Below, one piece after another: positions 35,408-43,638 of a stretch of DNA of 64,000 bases; the first letter of the stretch is position 1; every line of letters begins with the position of its first letter. The DNA is from Rhodopseudomonas sp. (lineage in GTDB: Bacteria; Pseudomonadota; Alphaproteobacteria; Rhizobiales; Xanthobacteraceae): contig WGNB01000033.1 in the NCBI GenBank assembly GCA_016124795.1, forward strand, positions 1-64,000, read 5' to 3'. The notes beneath the pieces were generated by a model, which was given only the letters and a program-made list of their open reading frames with translations, was not told where the DNA came from and ran no database searches. The position numbers were made by a program, and so were the translations under genes.

Positions 35408-36751
35408 TTACGACAAGTCCGCGCCCAGACCTTTCATCAATTCGACGAAGCCGGGGAAGCTGGTGGCGATGAACGCCGAATCGTCGATCCGCACCGGCTT
35501 CTGACTGGCAAGCCCCATCATCAAGGCCGACATCGCGATGCGGTGATCCATGTGGGTGGCGACTTCGCCGCCGCCGGGCACGCCATTCGCGCCCATGCCG
35601 TGGACGATCATGTCGTCGCCCTCGATGTCGACCTTGATGCCGTTAACGCGCAGCATCGCGGCGGTCGCTTCCAGCCGGTCGCTTTCCTTGACCCGCAATT
35701 CCTTCAGACCGCGCATCTGCGTGTCGCCTTCGGCGAAAGCCGCCGCCACCGCGAGAATGAGATACTCGTCGATCATCGACGGCGCGCGCGATGCCGGCAC
35801 CTCGACGCCCTTGAGCTTCGACGTGCGCACGCGATAGCTCGCGATCTCCTCGCCGCCGTCGGCGCGCTTGTCGGATTCCTCGATGTTCGCGCCCATTTCG
35901 CGCAGCGTGGTGAACAAACCGGTACGCAGCGGATTGGTCATCACCGCCTCGAACGTCACATCCGAGCCCGGCACCAGCAAAGCGGCGACCATCGGGAAAG
36001 CCGCCGATGACGGATCGGCCGGCACCAGCACCGGCGCCGGCACCAGCTCCGGCTGGCCCTGCAACACGATACGCCGGCCATTGTCGCCATGCGGCTTGCT
36101 GACAATCTTGGCGCCGAAATGCTTGAGCAGCTTTTCGGTGTGATCGCGGGTCGCCTCGGCCTCGATCACCGTGGTCTCGCCCGGCGCGGCCAGCCCCGCC
36201 AGCAATACCGCCGATTTGAGCTGTGCCGAGGGCACCGGCGATTCGTATTCGATCGGCAGCGGATCGAGCGCGCCTTTCAGGGTCAGCGGCAGCCGGCCGC
36301 CTTCGGCCTGATCGAGAACCCGCGCGCCCATCTGTTCGAGCGGATCGAGAATCCGTCGCATCGGCCGCTTGCGCAGCGATGCATCGCCGTCAAAAGTTGC
36401 TGTAATGCCGCAGCCGGCGACCGCCCCGATCACAAGACGGCAGCCGGTGCCGGAATTGCCGAAATCGAGCGCCGCCGCCGGTTCGGCGAAACCGCCGACC
36501 CCGACGCCATGAACATGCCAGGTGCCGTTATCGAGCCGGACCACCCGGGCGCCGAGCGCGCGCATCGCGGCGGCGGTATTGAGCACGTCCTCGCCTTCCA
36601 GCAGCCCGGAGATCACGGTTTCGCCGACCGTCATGGCGGCCAGGATCAGGGCGCGGTGGGAAATCGATTTATCGCCGGGGACGCGGACACGGCCGGTCAG
36701 GGGACCGCCGGCGCGGGCGGCGAGCGGGGTCGGGGAAGAAGTGGAGGTCAC
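35408..36751 (-). CDS. aroA: 3-phosphoshikimate 1-carboxyvinyltransferase (EPSP synthase)
   Basis: A 447-residue EPSP synthase of the shikimate pathway. Marks are [13 protein letters not shown], the [12 protein letters not shown] motif, the second-half [13 protein letters not shown] and [10 protein letters not shown]. The start is a GTG at 36751. The sequence around residue 100 ([11 protein letters not shown]) resembles class II enzymes, which tolerate glyphosate better, but tolerance cannot be read from sequence alone. It heads the cmk-rpsA-sppA block in ancestral order. Confidence 0.96.
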   Translation of the reverse strand: MTSTSSPTPLAARAGGPLTGRVRVPGDKSISHRALILAAMTVGETVISGLLEGEDVLNTAAAMRALGARVVRLDNGTWHVHGVGVGGFAEPAAALDFGNSGTGCRLVIGAVAGCGITATFDGDASLRKRPMRRILDPLEQMGARVLDQAEGGRLPLTLKGALDPLPIEYESPVPSAQLKSAVLLAGLAAPGETTVIEAEATRDHTEKLLKHFGAKIVSKPHGDNGRRIVLQGQPELVPAPVLVPADPSSAAFPMVAALLVPGSDVTFEAVMTNPLRTGLFTTLREMGANIEESDKRADGGEEIASYRVRTSKLKGVEVPASRAPSMIDEYLILAVAAAFAEGDTQMRGLKELRVKESDRLEATAAMLRVNGIKVDIEGDDMIVHGMGANGVPGGGEVATHMDHRIAMSALMMGLASQKPVRIDDSAFIATSFPGFVELMKGLGADLS

Positions 36752-36990
36752 GGGCTTCAGGTTCCTTCAAAGTTGCGCCGTCCTACCACGGCGCCGCGCG
36801 GCCCGTCACCCGAGAGGCCGGATCGGCGCACCGGCCGGGGCCCTCCGCCGGGTCCTGCGGCCGATTCCGGCCACGCCGTCGCTATTGACAGGCGCGCCGC
36901 AACTAGCCAAGTGAAGCAGCAATTCGACGCGCTGGCGCGAAGCACCCATTCGAAGCATCACTTCAAACGCATTTCCGAGGTAACTCGATC

Positions 36991-37398
36991 GTGGCTAAAA
37001 CCGATCTCGGCACCAAGCGGGTCTGCCCCGACACCGGTCGCAAATTTTACGACCTGGGCAAGACGCCGGTCATTTCGCCCTATACGGGCAAGATCGTCCC
37101 CATCGTACTGCCACCGCAGTCGCGTTCGCGGCCCGAGTCGTCCGCCCGCCCGACGGAGGTCGAGGAGACAGAGGCCGTGACGCCGGAGACGGAGGACGCG
37201 GAATTCGTCTCGCTCGAGGATGCCGACAACGAGCAGCAGGGCAAGATCAAGAAAAAAGGCAAGGCCGACGACGACGATATCGACGCCGACGACGACGAGA
37301 GCCTTGACGACGCCGCCTTCATCGAGGAAACGGAAGACAGCGACGACGACGTCACCGATATCATCGGCGACGGTATCGAAAAGGACGAGGAGCAGTAA
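36991..37398 (+). CDS. TIGR02300 (FYDLN-acid) family protein
   Basis: A 135-residue protein with the conserved N-terminus of this alphaproteobacterial family (KRVCPDTGRKFYDLGK, PVISPYTGK), followed by a long strongly acidic, low-complexity part (DDDDIDADDDES, EDSDDDV). The start is a GTG at 36991. The gene is usually divergent from aroA, as here. The function is unknown; the acidic tail and a CP-DTG knuckle suggest binding of a basic partner or nucleic-acid-related role, but this is a guess. Confidence 0.85.
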   Translation: MAKTDLGTKRVCPDTGRKFYDLGKTPVISPYTGKIVPIVLPPQSRSRPESSARPTEVEETEAVTPETEDAEFVSLEDADNEQQGKIKKKGKADDDDIDADDDESLDDAAFIEETEDSDDDVTDIIGDGIEKDEEQ

Positions 37399-37422
37399 TC
37401 CTACCCTTGGAATTATTCGGCC

Positions 37423-37450
37423 AAGGCCCAATCTGGCCTTTGCTTTTCTT
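37423..37450 (+). terminator. Probable terminator of the TIGR02300 gene
   Basis: AAGGCC-CAATCT-GGCCTT forms a 6-bp stem followed by TGCTTTTCTT, 25 bases after the stop codon. The stem is short, so the call is moderate. Confidence 0.6.
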
Positions 37451-37480
37451 CCAAAGAACGATTACTGATCCTGCCTCGAC

Positions 37481-37556
37481 GGGGCCATAGCTCAGCTGGG
37501 AGAGCGCCTGCATGGCATGCAGGAGGTCGGCGGTTCGATCCCGCCTGGCTCCACCA
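37481..37556 (+). tRNA. tRNA-Ala (anticodon GGC)
   Basis: A 76-nt cloverleaf with encoded CCA. The anticodon stem CCTGC/GCAGG encloses ATGGCAT, giving anticodon GGC for alanine GCC/GCU codons. All other positions are identical to tRNA-Ala(CGC) at 60-135. A strong terminator follows at 37678. Confidence 0.97.
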
Positions 37557-37677
37557 ACTTCCACCCGCCGGGGAACCGGCACTGTCCGGGGGAAGTTTCC
37601 AACCCGAGAAAAAATCCAGGCAAACGCGACGGCATCGCCGGCTGGCCGGCTCGGGCCTTTCGACCGTTTGAAAGCAA

Positions 37678-37702
37678 GCCGCCCCTTCGGGCGGCTTTTT
37701 TG
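37678..37702 (+). terminator. Rho-independent terminator after tRNA-Ala(GGC)
   Basis: GCCGCCC-CTTC-GGGCGGC, a 7-bp GC stem, is followed by TTTTTTG. It lies 120 bases beyond the tRNA and 90 bases before the next gene. Confidence 0.92.
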
Positions 37703-37792
37703 TTGTCCGACGCCGCGCGCAACCTTGGCGCTGCTGACAACACCCCGCCCGTCCATGCATGATGCCGGCAAAACCAAACGGGAGAGAAACGC

Positions 37793-38770
37793 ATGCACGG
37801 CAAGATCGCGCTCGAAGAACATATGGCCATCGAGCCGACCCTCAACGATTCAAAAGTCTTCGGCGCCCATGTCTGGCCGGACCTCAGCCACCGCCTGATC
37901 GACATTCAGGAGACCCGGCTCGGCGAGATGGACAAGCACGGGATCGAGATGATGATCCTGTCGCTGAACGCGCCGGCGGTGCAGGCGATCCCCGACATCA
38001 AGACCGCCATCGCGGTTGCCCGTCAGGCCAATGACGTGCTGGCCGAACACACCGCGCGGCGGCCCGACCGCTTTGCCGCCTTCGCCGCCCTGCCGATGCA
38101 GGACCCGGAGGCCGCCACCCGGGAGTTGACCCGCTGCGTCAACGAACTCGGCTTCGTCGGCGCGCTGGTGAACGGCTTTTCGCAGGTCACCGACCCGGAG
38201 AACGTCACCTATTACGATCTGCCGCAATATGAACCGTTCTGGCAGGCGGTCGAAGCGCTCGACGTGCCGTTCTATCTGCACCCGCGCAATCCGCTGCCGA
38301 GCTGGAACCGGCAATATGAAGGCCACAACTGGCTGCTCGGACCGAACTGGGCCTTCTCGGCCGAAACCGCGGTGCACGCCTTCCGCCTGATCGGCTCCGG
38401 TCTGTTCGACCGGCATCCGAAGCTGAAGATCGTGCTCGGCCATCTCGGCGAAGGCATTCCGGTGCAGCTCTGGCGCATCGACGGCCGCAACGGCTGGATG
38501 AACGAGCCGCATCGCTATCCGGCCAAGCACGGCGTCGCGCATTATTTCCGCAAGCACTTCCACCTGACCACCTCGGGCAACTTCCATACGCCGTCGTTGA
38601 TCAACGCGGTGACCGAGATGGGCGCCGACCGGGTGATGTTCTCGGTCGACTGGCCGTTCGAGGATGTCGGACAGGGCTGCGCCTGGTTCGACTCCGCCGA
38701 GATCAGCGAAGCCGATCGCGCCAAAATTGGCCGCGAAAACGCGGTGAAGCTGTTCAAGCTGAAGATCTGA
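37793..38770 (+). CDS. Amidohydrolase-2 family, gamma-resorcylate decarboxylase-like
   Basis: A 325-residue TIM-barrel decarboxylase. The sequence closely follows rhizobial gamma-resorcylate (2,6-dihydroxybenzoate) decarboxylase as I recall it: GKIALEEHMAI supplies metal ligands Glu8 and His10, FYLHPRNPLP His163, GHLGEG His217 and FSVDWPFE Asp286, all at the expected spacing. The reaction would be reversible decarboxylation of a hydroxybenzoate to a phenol. A strong GGAGAG precedes the ATG. No resorcinol hydroxylase or ring-cleavage genes lie beside it, so the substrate may differ. Confidence 0.88.
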   Translation: MHGKIALEEHMAIEPTLNDSKVFGAHVWPDLSHRLIDIQETRLGEMDKHGIEMMILSLNAPAVQAIPDIKTAIAVARQANDVLAEHTARRPDRFAAFAALPMQDPEAATRELTRCVNELGFVGALVNGFSQVTDPENVTYYDLPQYEPFWQAVEALDVPFYLHPRNPLPSWNRQYEGHNWLLGPNWAFSAETAVHAFRLIGSGLFDRHPKLKIVLGHLGEGIPVQLWRIDGRNGWMNEPHRYPAKHGVAHYFRKHFHLTTSGNFHTPSLINAVTEMGADRVMFSVDWPFEDVGQGCAWFDSAEISEADRAKIGRENAVKLFKLKI

Positions 38771-38832
38771 AGTCCGGCCCGGCGTCGTCGGACCCAAGCC
38801 CGTTCATTGCCGCGACCGGCGGCGTGAACGGG

Positions 38833-39858
38833 CTATTTTTTCTTGCGCAACGCCAGCGCGGCGGAACCCCAGACCGGCTGATCGGCGCCATCGCCCCAGC
38901 GATAGGGTCGATAAAAATTATGAATGCCGTACCGCACGATCTTGCGCATCTCGCCCACCCAATCGGGATGAACGTAAACCGCGTGATAGTGCGTCGATTT
39001 GGCGACCGCCTCGACATAGACACTACCGTCGAGCGTCTGGCGCGCGATGCGATTAGCGCGCGCCCAGGCGCCGCGTTCGCGGATCACCTTGCGCCGGCCG
39101 TCGCAGGCGAAAGTGAACTGGCAATGCGGCCGGCTGGCGTTCTGGTACACCACGCTGCAGACGTCGTTCGGATAATACGGCGAGAACACACGGTTCATCA
39201 CGACCTGGGCGACGGCCTCCTGTCCGATAACCATCTCGCCGCGCGATTCCCAATAGATCGCGGTGGCCAGGCAATGCGCGGCCTTGGCGTAAGCCTGATC
39301 GTTGAGCTTGAGCCGCTGCGCCGGCGATGGCGGCGGCACACCCGGCGCCGGGATCGGCAACGGCACCACCCAACGCGCCGCGGCGGCGGGCGGCGGCGAT
39401 AACGCGACGTTGGGCGACGACGCCGACAGCATTGACGGATCGGCCGTCGCTTCGGTGACCGCGTTCAGATCGAGGCTGGCGAGTTGCACGGGGCGGTTCG
39501 GCGACGCCGGCTTCAGGGTTGCGCGCGATCGGTCGGCCGCGACTTGCAACACAGGCGAAGGCGCGAGGCGCCATCGTTCGCCACCGAAGTCACGCGCCAG
39601 CGCCACCATGTAATCGCCAGAGAGCAGCGGCAAACCGGCGATCACGGTTCGGATGCGGCCGGAGAGTTCCGCGTAATCGAATTGGCCGTTGCGAATGAGG
39701 CTGCCGGTGCCATGCGCCGATCCGGCGCCGATCAGATCGAGCGCGCCGATCGTCAACGCGAATATCGCCATGCCGACGCCGAAGCGTTTGCCGTTGCGAA
39801 AGATCTTCTGCTCGACCGGCGTATCGAACGGATCGCGGTCAATGCTACGCGCTAACAA
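38833..39858 (-). CDS. Cell wall hydrolase, SleB family
   Basis: A 341-residue membrane-anchored protein. It has a single hydrophobic segment near residues 29-46, a Pro/Ala-rich linker, and a C-terminal SleB (Hydrolase_2) domain from about residue 190, beginning CLATAIYWESRGE with the catalytic Glu and containing VMNRVFSPYYPNDVCSVVYQ. The family cleaves peptidoglycan glycan strands; in alphaproteobacteria the role is cell-wall turnover, not spore germination. The start appears to be TTG at 39858 and is uncertain. Confidence 0.87.
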   Translation of the reverse strand: MLARSIDRDPFDTPVEQKIFRNGKRFGVGMAIFALTIGALDLIGAGSAHGTGSLIRNGQFDYAELSGRIRTVIAGLPLLSGDYMVALARDFGGERWRLAPSPVLQVAADRSRATLKPASPNRPVQLASLDLNAVTEATADPSMLSASSPNVALSPPPAAAARWVVPLPIPAPGVPPPSPAQRLKLNDQAYAKAAHCLATAIYWESRGEMVIGQEAVAQVVMNRVFSPYYPNDVCSVVYQNASRPHCQFTFACDGRRKVIRERGAWARANRIARQTLDGSVYVEAVAKSTHYHAVYVHPDWVGEMRKIVRYGIHNFYRPYRWGDGADQPVWGSAALALRKKK

Positions 39859-40284
39859 CAGACGCCCCCACCACCGTCAATCGCACCGCTCTCGCCGTAT
39901 CGGGCCAAGCGATCTTAACAAAGCAAAATGACGGCGCACTGATTTTGGCAAAAAATTAGACCGGTAAGGAAAACGCGCATGCTTAATGCGACACGCCGAA
40001 TCGAGACAATTTTAATTAAACTTTATCGAACCGACATACGACGGACATGCTCGCGACACCGGCCAGGCGACATCAGTGAAGCAAGACCGACCAAGCAACA
40101 TGGGCGATGCGACATCGCGCGACGGCGTAACGGTTGAATCGAAACGGGATCGCAACGCGCGAAGATCGCGATAGGGAACAATCGCAATGAAGAAGCCGCG
40201 AGTGTTGCGACTTCAAGCATGACGCGAGGCTTCAATCGCGCGGCGTGCGACATCGAATACGCGGCGCGCCGTCCTCGGCGGTCT
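39859..40284. other. 426-base intergenic stretch, no gene seen
   Basis: The left part (39900-40025) is AT-richer and probably contains the promoter for the SleB-like gene reading leftwards. The right part is GC-rich with scattered GCGAC words. Open frames here are antisense extensions of neighbours without ribosome sites. I see no RNA gene or repeat. Confidence 0.5.
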
Positions 40285-41397
40285 TTATTCGACGCGGTAG
40301 CGCCGGACCGCCGCCTTGTTCCACACCATGCCGTTACCGGGGCGCTGCGGAATGATCGCGTTGCCGTCGACGATGGCCAAAGGCTCTTCGAGCAGTTCGT
40401 TGGCCCAATCGACATATTCGAGATAGTGGCAAGTCGGCGTCGCCGCCAACAGATGCGCGCTGACTTCCGGGAACAGATGCGACGACATCTTCAGGTTCCG
40501 CTCGGCGGCGATCGCCGCCGCCTGCGTCCAGCCGGTAACGCCGCCGATGCGTTCGAGATCGGGCATGACGTAATCGGCGGCGCCGAACTCGATCGCCATC
40601 TGCATATTGGCCGGCAGCGAGAAGTTCTCGCCGATCTGGATCGGCACCTTGAGTTCCCGCGCCAACCGGGCTTCGCCGGCATAGTCATCGTGCCGGATCG
40701 GTTCCTCCAGCCATTCGATGTTCTCGGCGTCGAGCGCGCGGCCGCGCGCCAGGGCTTCGTCGAACGACAGGGCCTGATTGTAATCAACCATCAGCGCGAT
40801 CCGGTCGCCGACCCGCCGACGCACGGCGCGCACCGCCGCGATATCGCCTTCCAGCGTCGGATAACCGAGCCGGATCTTCAACGCGCGGAACCCGCCCATC
40901 GCCAGCAAGGTTTCGGCTTCGGCGGCCAGTTCGCCAAGGTCGTCCTTGATGCCCATGCCGCAACTATTATAGGCGGGAATCGGCCGTATCGTCGCGCCGA
41001 GCACGGTCGCCAGCGGCTGACCGGCGGCAATCGCCAGCGCATCCCAGCAAGCCGTGTCGAAGCCGGCCAGCGCCATGCGGACGATGCCCTGCACCCCGAT
41101 CAGGGTGAAGCGCCGCGCCAGCCGGACGGCAAATGCTGCCGGGTCGATCTTTTCCCCCTTGGTCAGGCTTTCGATCTCGCCGAGCAGGCTCATGATCGCC
41201 GGCTGCGCCGCCCGCAGGTAGCAGAACAGGTAGGACCGGCCGGTGATGAACTCCTCGGTCTCGATATCGATCAGCAGCAGCGGCACCCGGCGCAGCGCCT
41301 GCTGACTGGTGCCGAGCACAAAGTTCAGCGGCACTTCGACCGGCGTCGCCTTGATGGCGCGCACGGTCAAAGCCGGCATATTCGACGCATTTGGCAT
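40285..41397 (-). CDS. Mandelate racemase/muconate lactonizing family protein (MR-like, Lys166-to-Arg)
   Basis: A 370-residue enolase-superfamily enzyme that aligns with Pseudomonas mandelate racemase (recalled sequence) with a constant offset of 10. Metal ligands Asp205, Glu231 and Glu257 match 195, 221 and 247; the Asp280-His307 dyad matches 270 and 297; Glu327 matches 317; Lys174 matches Lys164. The second catalytic lysine (166) is Arg176 (ALKIRLGYP). Racemisation of mandelate is therefore doubtful; another alpha-hydroxy or carboxylate proton transfer is likelier. The ATG at 41397 has GGGGAGA six bases upstream. Confidence 0.88.
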   Translation of the reverse strand: MPNASNMPALTVRAIKATPVEVPLNFVLGTSQQALRRVPLLLIDIETEEFITGRSYLFCYLRAAQPAIMSLLGEIESLTKGEKIDPAAFAVRLARRFTLIGVQGIVRMALAGFDTACWDALAIAAGQPLATVLGATIRPIPAYNSCGMGIKDDLGELAAEAETLLAMGGFRALKIRLGYPTLEGDIAAVRAVRRRVGDRIALMVDYNQALSFDEALARGRALDAENIEWLEEPIRHDDYAGEARLARELKVPIQIGENFSLPANMQMAIEFGAADYVMPDLERIGGVTGWTQAAAIAAERNLKMSSHLFPEVSAHLLAATPTCHYLEYVDWANELLEEPLAIVDGNAIIPQRPGNGMVWNKAAVRRYRVE

Positions 41398-41453
41398 CGG
41401 AATTCTCCCCATCGGACGGCAATCTCCCGGTATTCGCCGTTAACCTTCGTGTT

Positions 41454-41483
41454 CTTGAACCTTTAACCGGGGCTGCCCATATT
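41454..41483 (+). promoter_or_regulatory. RpoH (heat-shock sigma-32) promoter of hsp20
   Basis: A -35 element CTTGAA (41454-41459) and a -10 element CCCATATT (41476-41483), 16 bases apart, match the RpoH consensus known in rhizobia and E. coli (CTTGAA, CCCATNT). Transcription would begin near 41490, where the leader hairpins start. Confidence 0.85.
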
Positions 41484-41489
41484 AGCTCC

Positions 41490-41571
41490 AACCGGTCGGC
41501 AGTCGCCTCCGGTTATGGGGTGCCTGCTCATGGACCCCGACAAAGTCGCTTCGCGCGAGGACTTTGAGACC
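41490..41571 (+). promoter_or_regulatory. ROSE-type RNA thermometer in the hsp20 leader
   Basis: The 82-base leader folds into three hairpins. Hairpin I pairs AACCGG (41490-41495) with CCGGTT (41509-41514). Hairpin II pairs GGGGT (41517-41521) with ACCCC (41534-41538). Hairpin III pairs CAAAGTC (41541-41547) with GACTTTG (41560-41566), bulges G48, and continues CT (41549-41550) with AG (41558-41559). The Shine-Dalgarno AGGA (41558-41561) is thus fully paired with TCGCT, the UYGCU signature of ROSE elements. Heat should melt it and release the site, ten bases before the ATG. Confidence 0.82.
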
Positions 41572-41997
41572 ATGTCACGAGTGCCTTCACTATCCAGTCC
41601 CTTCCTGCTCGGCTTCGACGAGATCGAGCGCCTGCTCGACCGCGTCGCCAAGGGAGCCGACGGCTATCCGCCCTACAATATCGAACGGATGGCGCGCGAC
41701 GGGGACAGCCCGGAACGGCTGCGCATCACGCTGGCCGTCGCCGGCTTTACCCGCGAACAGCTCGATGTTTGCATCGAGGAAAGCCAGTTGGTGATTCGCG
41801 GCCGTCAGCAGGATGACAAAAGCCGGCAATATCTTCATCGCGGCATCGCCGCACGCCAGTTCCAGCGCACCTTCGTGCTGGCCGACGGCATGGAGGTGTT
41901 GGGAGCCGACTTGAAGCACGGATTGCTGTCGATCGACCTGATCCGGCCGCAGCCCGAGCGAATCGTCAAGACAATCTCGATCCGGGATCTGGAATGA
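41572..41997 (+). CDS. Hsp20 family small heat-shock protein
   Basis: A 141-residue small heat-shock protein. The alpha-crystallin domain runs from about residue 30 to 125, with LRITLAVAGFTREQLDV, an acidic loop segment and RQFQRTFVLADGMEV; the usual A-x-x-x-N-G-x-L motif is AADL-like (GADLKHGLLSIDL). It prevents aggregation of heated proteins. I chose the ATG at 41572 because a sequestered AGGA lies before it; an earlier ATG at 41515 lies inside the leader hairpins. It is followed by a DUF1150 gene, its usual partner. Confidence 0.92.
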   Translation: MSRVPSLSSPFLLGFDEIERLLDRVAKGADGYPPYNIERMARDGDSPERLRITLAVAGFTREQLDVCIEESQLVIRGRQQDDKSRQYLHRGIAARQFQRTFVLADGMEVLGADLKHGLLSIDLIRPQPERIVKTISIRDLE

Positions 41998-42082
41998 CGG
42001 GTGTAAGGCACGAGACTTGCTACAGAGAGAAACAGGACTCGACCGCGTAAAAGCGTTCAAGATGAAAGGATCGAGGGCCACT

Positions 42083-42367
42083 ATGACGAATACAGCAAAC
42101 AAGCAGACCGACATCGAAACGACCACCAGCCCGGTGATCACCCAGGATGCCCTGGCTCATCTCGGCGACGGCCGTCTGGCTTACGTGAAGGCGATCAGCT
42201 CGGAAGACGTCGCCCGCATGTTCCCGCAGGCGCCGGAAATCGAACCCGGCGTAACGCTGTTCTCGCTGCACGCCGCGGACGGTACGCCGATCATGCTGAC
42301 CGACACCCGTGAGTCGGCGCTGGCCAGCGCCTGGAGCAACGAGCTCGAGGCCGTGAGCGTTCACTAG
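42083..42367 (+). CDS. DUF1150 family protein
   Basis: A 94-residue protein. Conserved features of this alphaproteobacterial family are LAHLGDGRLAYVKAI, SEDVARMFP and LFSLHAADGTPIMLTD. I chose the ATG at 42083, with GAGGG a few bases upstream; earlier in-frame ATGs at 42017 and 42062 are possible. It lies 85 bases after the hsp20 stop and probably shares its heat-inducible transcript. Its function is unknown; linkage to hsp20 suggests a stress role. Confidence 0.85.
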   Translation: MTNTANKQTDIETTTSPVITQDALAHLGDGRLAYVKAISSEDVARMFPQAPEIEPGVTLFSLHAADGTPIMLTDTRESALASAWSNELEAVSVH

Positions 42368-42377
42368 GGACGCGGGC

Positions 42378-42397
42378 CGCGACGCGAATGCGTCGCG
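42378..42397. terminator. Hairpin after DUF1150 (no T-run)
   Basis: CGCGACGC-GAAT-GCGTCGCG is a perfect 8-bp stem 10 bases after the stop codon. No T-run follows, so it may be an mRNA-end stabiliser instead of a classical terminator. A second palindrome follows at 42410. Confidence 0.5.
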
Positions 42398-42409
42398 ACG
42401 AAGGATGCT

Positions 42410-42438
42410 GTCATGCCCGCACCCGCATTCGCGGGTGC
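42410..42438. repeat. Family G palindrome with GTCAT end
   Basis: GTCATGCCC leads into GCACCCGC-ATTC-GCGGGTGC (42419-42438), an 8-bp perfect stem. It lies between the convergent DUF1150 and ptsN genes. The opposite ATGAC end is not clear. Confidence 0.65.
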
Positions 42439-42555
42439 CGGCTCCAGCGGGCGTCTGATCATCGCGCGATTTTGTAAATCGCCCGGTTTTGTAATTGAAT
42501 CGAAATGCCACGGCGTACCGGGGCGCCGCTGTCGCGGCGGACGACGCGCGTGAAG

Positions 42556-43020
42556 CTAGGCCGCGCTGCTCGCCGGCGGCAAGGACAACACGGCATACAG
42601 CGCATCGACGTCGCGCGACTCACGCAGCTTGTTGGCGATTTCGGTATCGCGCAGCAGACGCGCGACGCGCGCCAGCGCCTTGAGATGATCGGCGCCGGCG
42701 GCTTCCGGCGCCAGCAACAGAAAAATCAGATCGACCGGTTGACCGTCGAGCGCCTCGAAATCGATGGCGCGATCGAGCCGCGCAAACAGTCCGAACAGCC
42801 GGCCGATCTTCGGTAATTTACCATGCGGGATCGCCACGCCGTTACCGACAGCGGTCGAGCCGAGCTTCTCACGCTGAAGCAGAATTTCCAGAATCGCCTT
42901 TTCGCTCTGCCCGGTCAGTTCGGCCGCGCGATTGGCGAGTTCCTGAAGCGCCTGCTTCTTGCCGTTGACCTTGAGCGCCGGGATGATCGCTGTCGGCGCG
43001 ACGAGATCGGTAAGCGTCAT
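42556..43020 (-). CDS. ptsN: PTS IIA-like nitrogen regulatory protein
   Basis: A 154-residue EIIA-Ntr. The phosphorylatable His is in GNGVAIPHGK, with ILEILLQREKLGSTAV before it and DLIFLLLAPEAAG after it. It receives phosphate from NPr in the nitrogen PTS and regulates potassium and carbon-nitrogen balance. The ATG at 43020 starts the domain; the longer frame upstream is not credible. It follows hpf and rpoN in the standard order. Confidence 0.95.
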   Translation of the reverse strand: MTLTDLVAPTAIIPALKVNGKKQALQELANRAAELTGQSEKAILEILLQREKLGSTAVGNGVAIPHGKLPKIGRLFGLFARLDRAIDFEALDGQPVDLIFLLLAPEAAGADHLKALARVARLLRDTEIANKLRESRDVDALYAVLSLPPASSAA

Positions 43021-43179
43021 GGACTTGTCCAATGATCGGAAAAGGCTGCGTCGCGTTGGAGAGGGGTGAAATTTCGCGGACCATAGGGATGGTACACGGC
43101 GGCTGTCAATGGGCGTGCACCACCGTAAATGGTGCACGCGCCATCGATTATTGCCGGTTTTTCTTGCAGATTTAAGGTT

Positions 43180-43491
43180 TCAGCCGCCGCGACGGGCCTG
43201 ATTGTCCTTACGACGACGTTTATAACGGCGCAGCCGCTTTTCGATATGAACCGCCGCCTGATCGGCGCTTTCATAAGCGTCGACCGCAACGCCCTTGGCT
43301 TCCAGCAGGGCGCCGGAATCCAGATGCAGCAAACATTCGGTGCGAAATCCAATGCCCTCGCGGCCGACCGTGGCATGGCCGGAGTAACCGCCGCGAAAAT
43401 ACTTGGATGTCGCTTCGTCGACGCGATCGACGATTCGTTGTTGGAGAGACGTACCGATACTGATGTTTTTGCCCGAGACGCGCAAAGGCAT
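43180..43491 (-). CDS. hpf: Ribosome hibernation promoting factor, short form
   Basis: A 103-residue protein with the full N-terminal ribosome-binding domain (LRVSGKNISIGTSLQ, KYFRGGYSGHATV, HLDSGALLEAKGVAVDAY, HIEKRLRRYKRR). Alphaproteobacterial HPFs are usually long, near 190-200 residues, with a C-terminal dimerisation domain; here a TGA follows ARRGG and no such domain is seen in any frame of the 159 bases up to ptsN. So it is either a genuine short HPF or a truncated gene. It lies between rpoN and ptsN as normal. Confidence 0.88.
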   Translation of the reverse strand: MPLRVSGKNISIGTSLQQRIVDRVDEATSKYFRGGYSGHATVGREGIGFRTECLLHLDSGALLEAKGVAVDAYESADQAAVHIEKRLRRYKRRRKDNQARRGG

Positions 43492-43638
43492 AAGTTAGCC
43501 TCCATGTCGGGTGCGGAACCTGCGGTGAGGAAATTCTTGCCGCAAGATGTTTCCGAACCAATTCCCAGCGTGCGTCGTCATTTGATGATGGAATCGTGGG
43601 TGACGTCAATGCGTCAGTTTTTTAACCTCTATGTGTCG

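Noticed and set aside
41515-41571. Upstream start of Hsp20 at the ATG 41515
   Set aside because: It lies inside the leader hairpins, has no ribosome site, and the AGGA before 41572 is the one masked by the ROSE-type hairpin.
43021-43179. Frameshifted C-terminal domain of HPF
   Set aside because: None of the frames in the gap resembles the conserved HPF C-terminal domain, so a simple frameshift is not supported.
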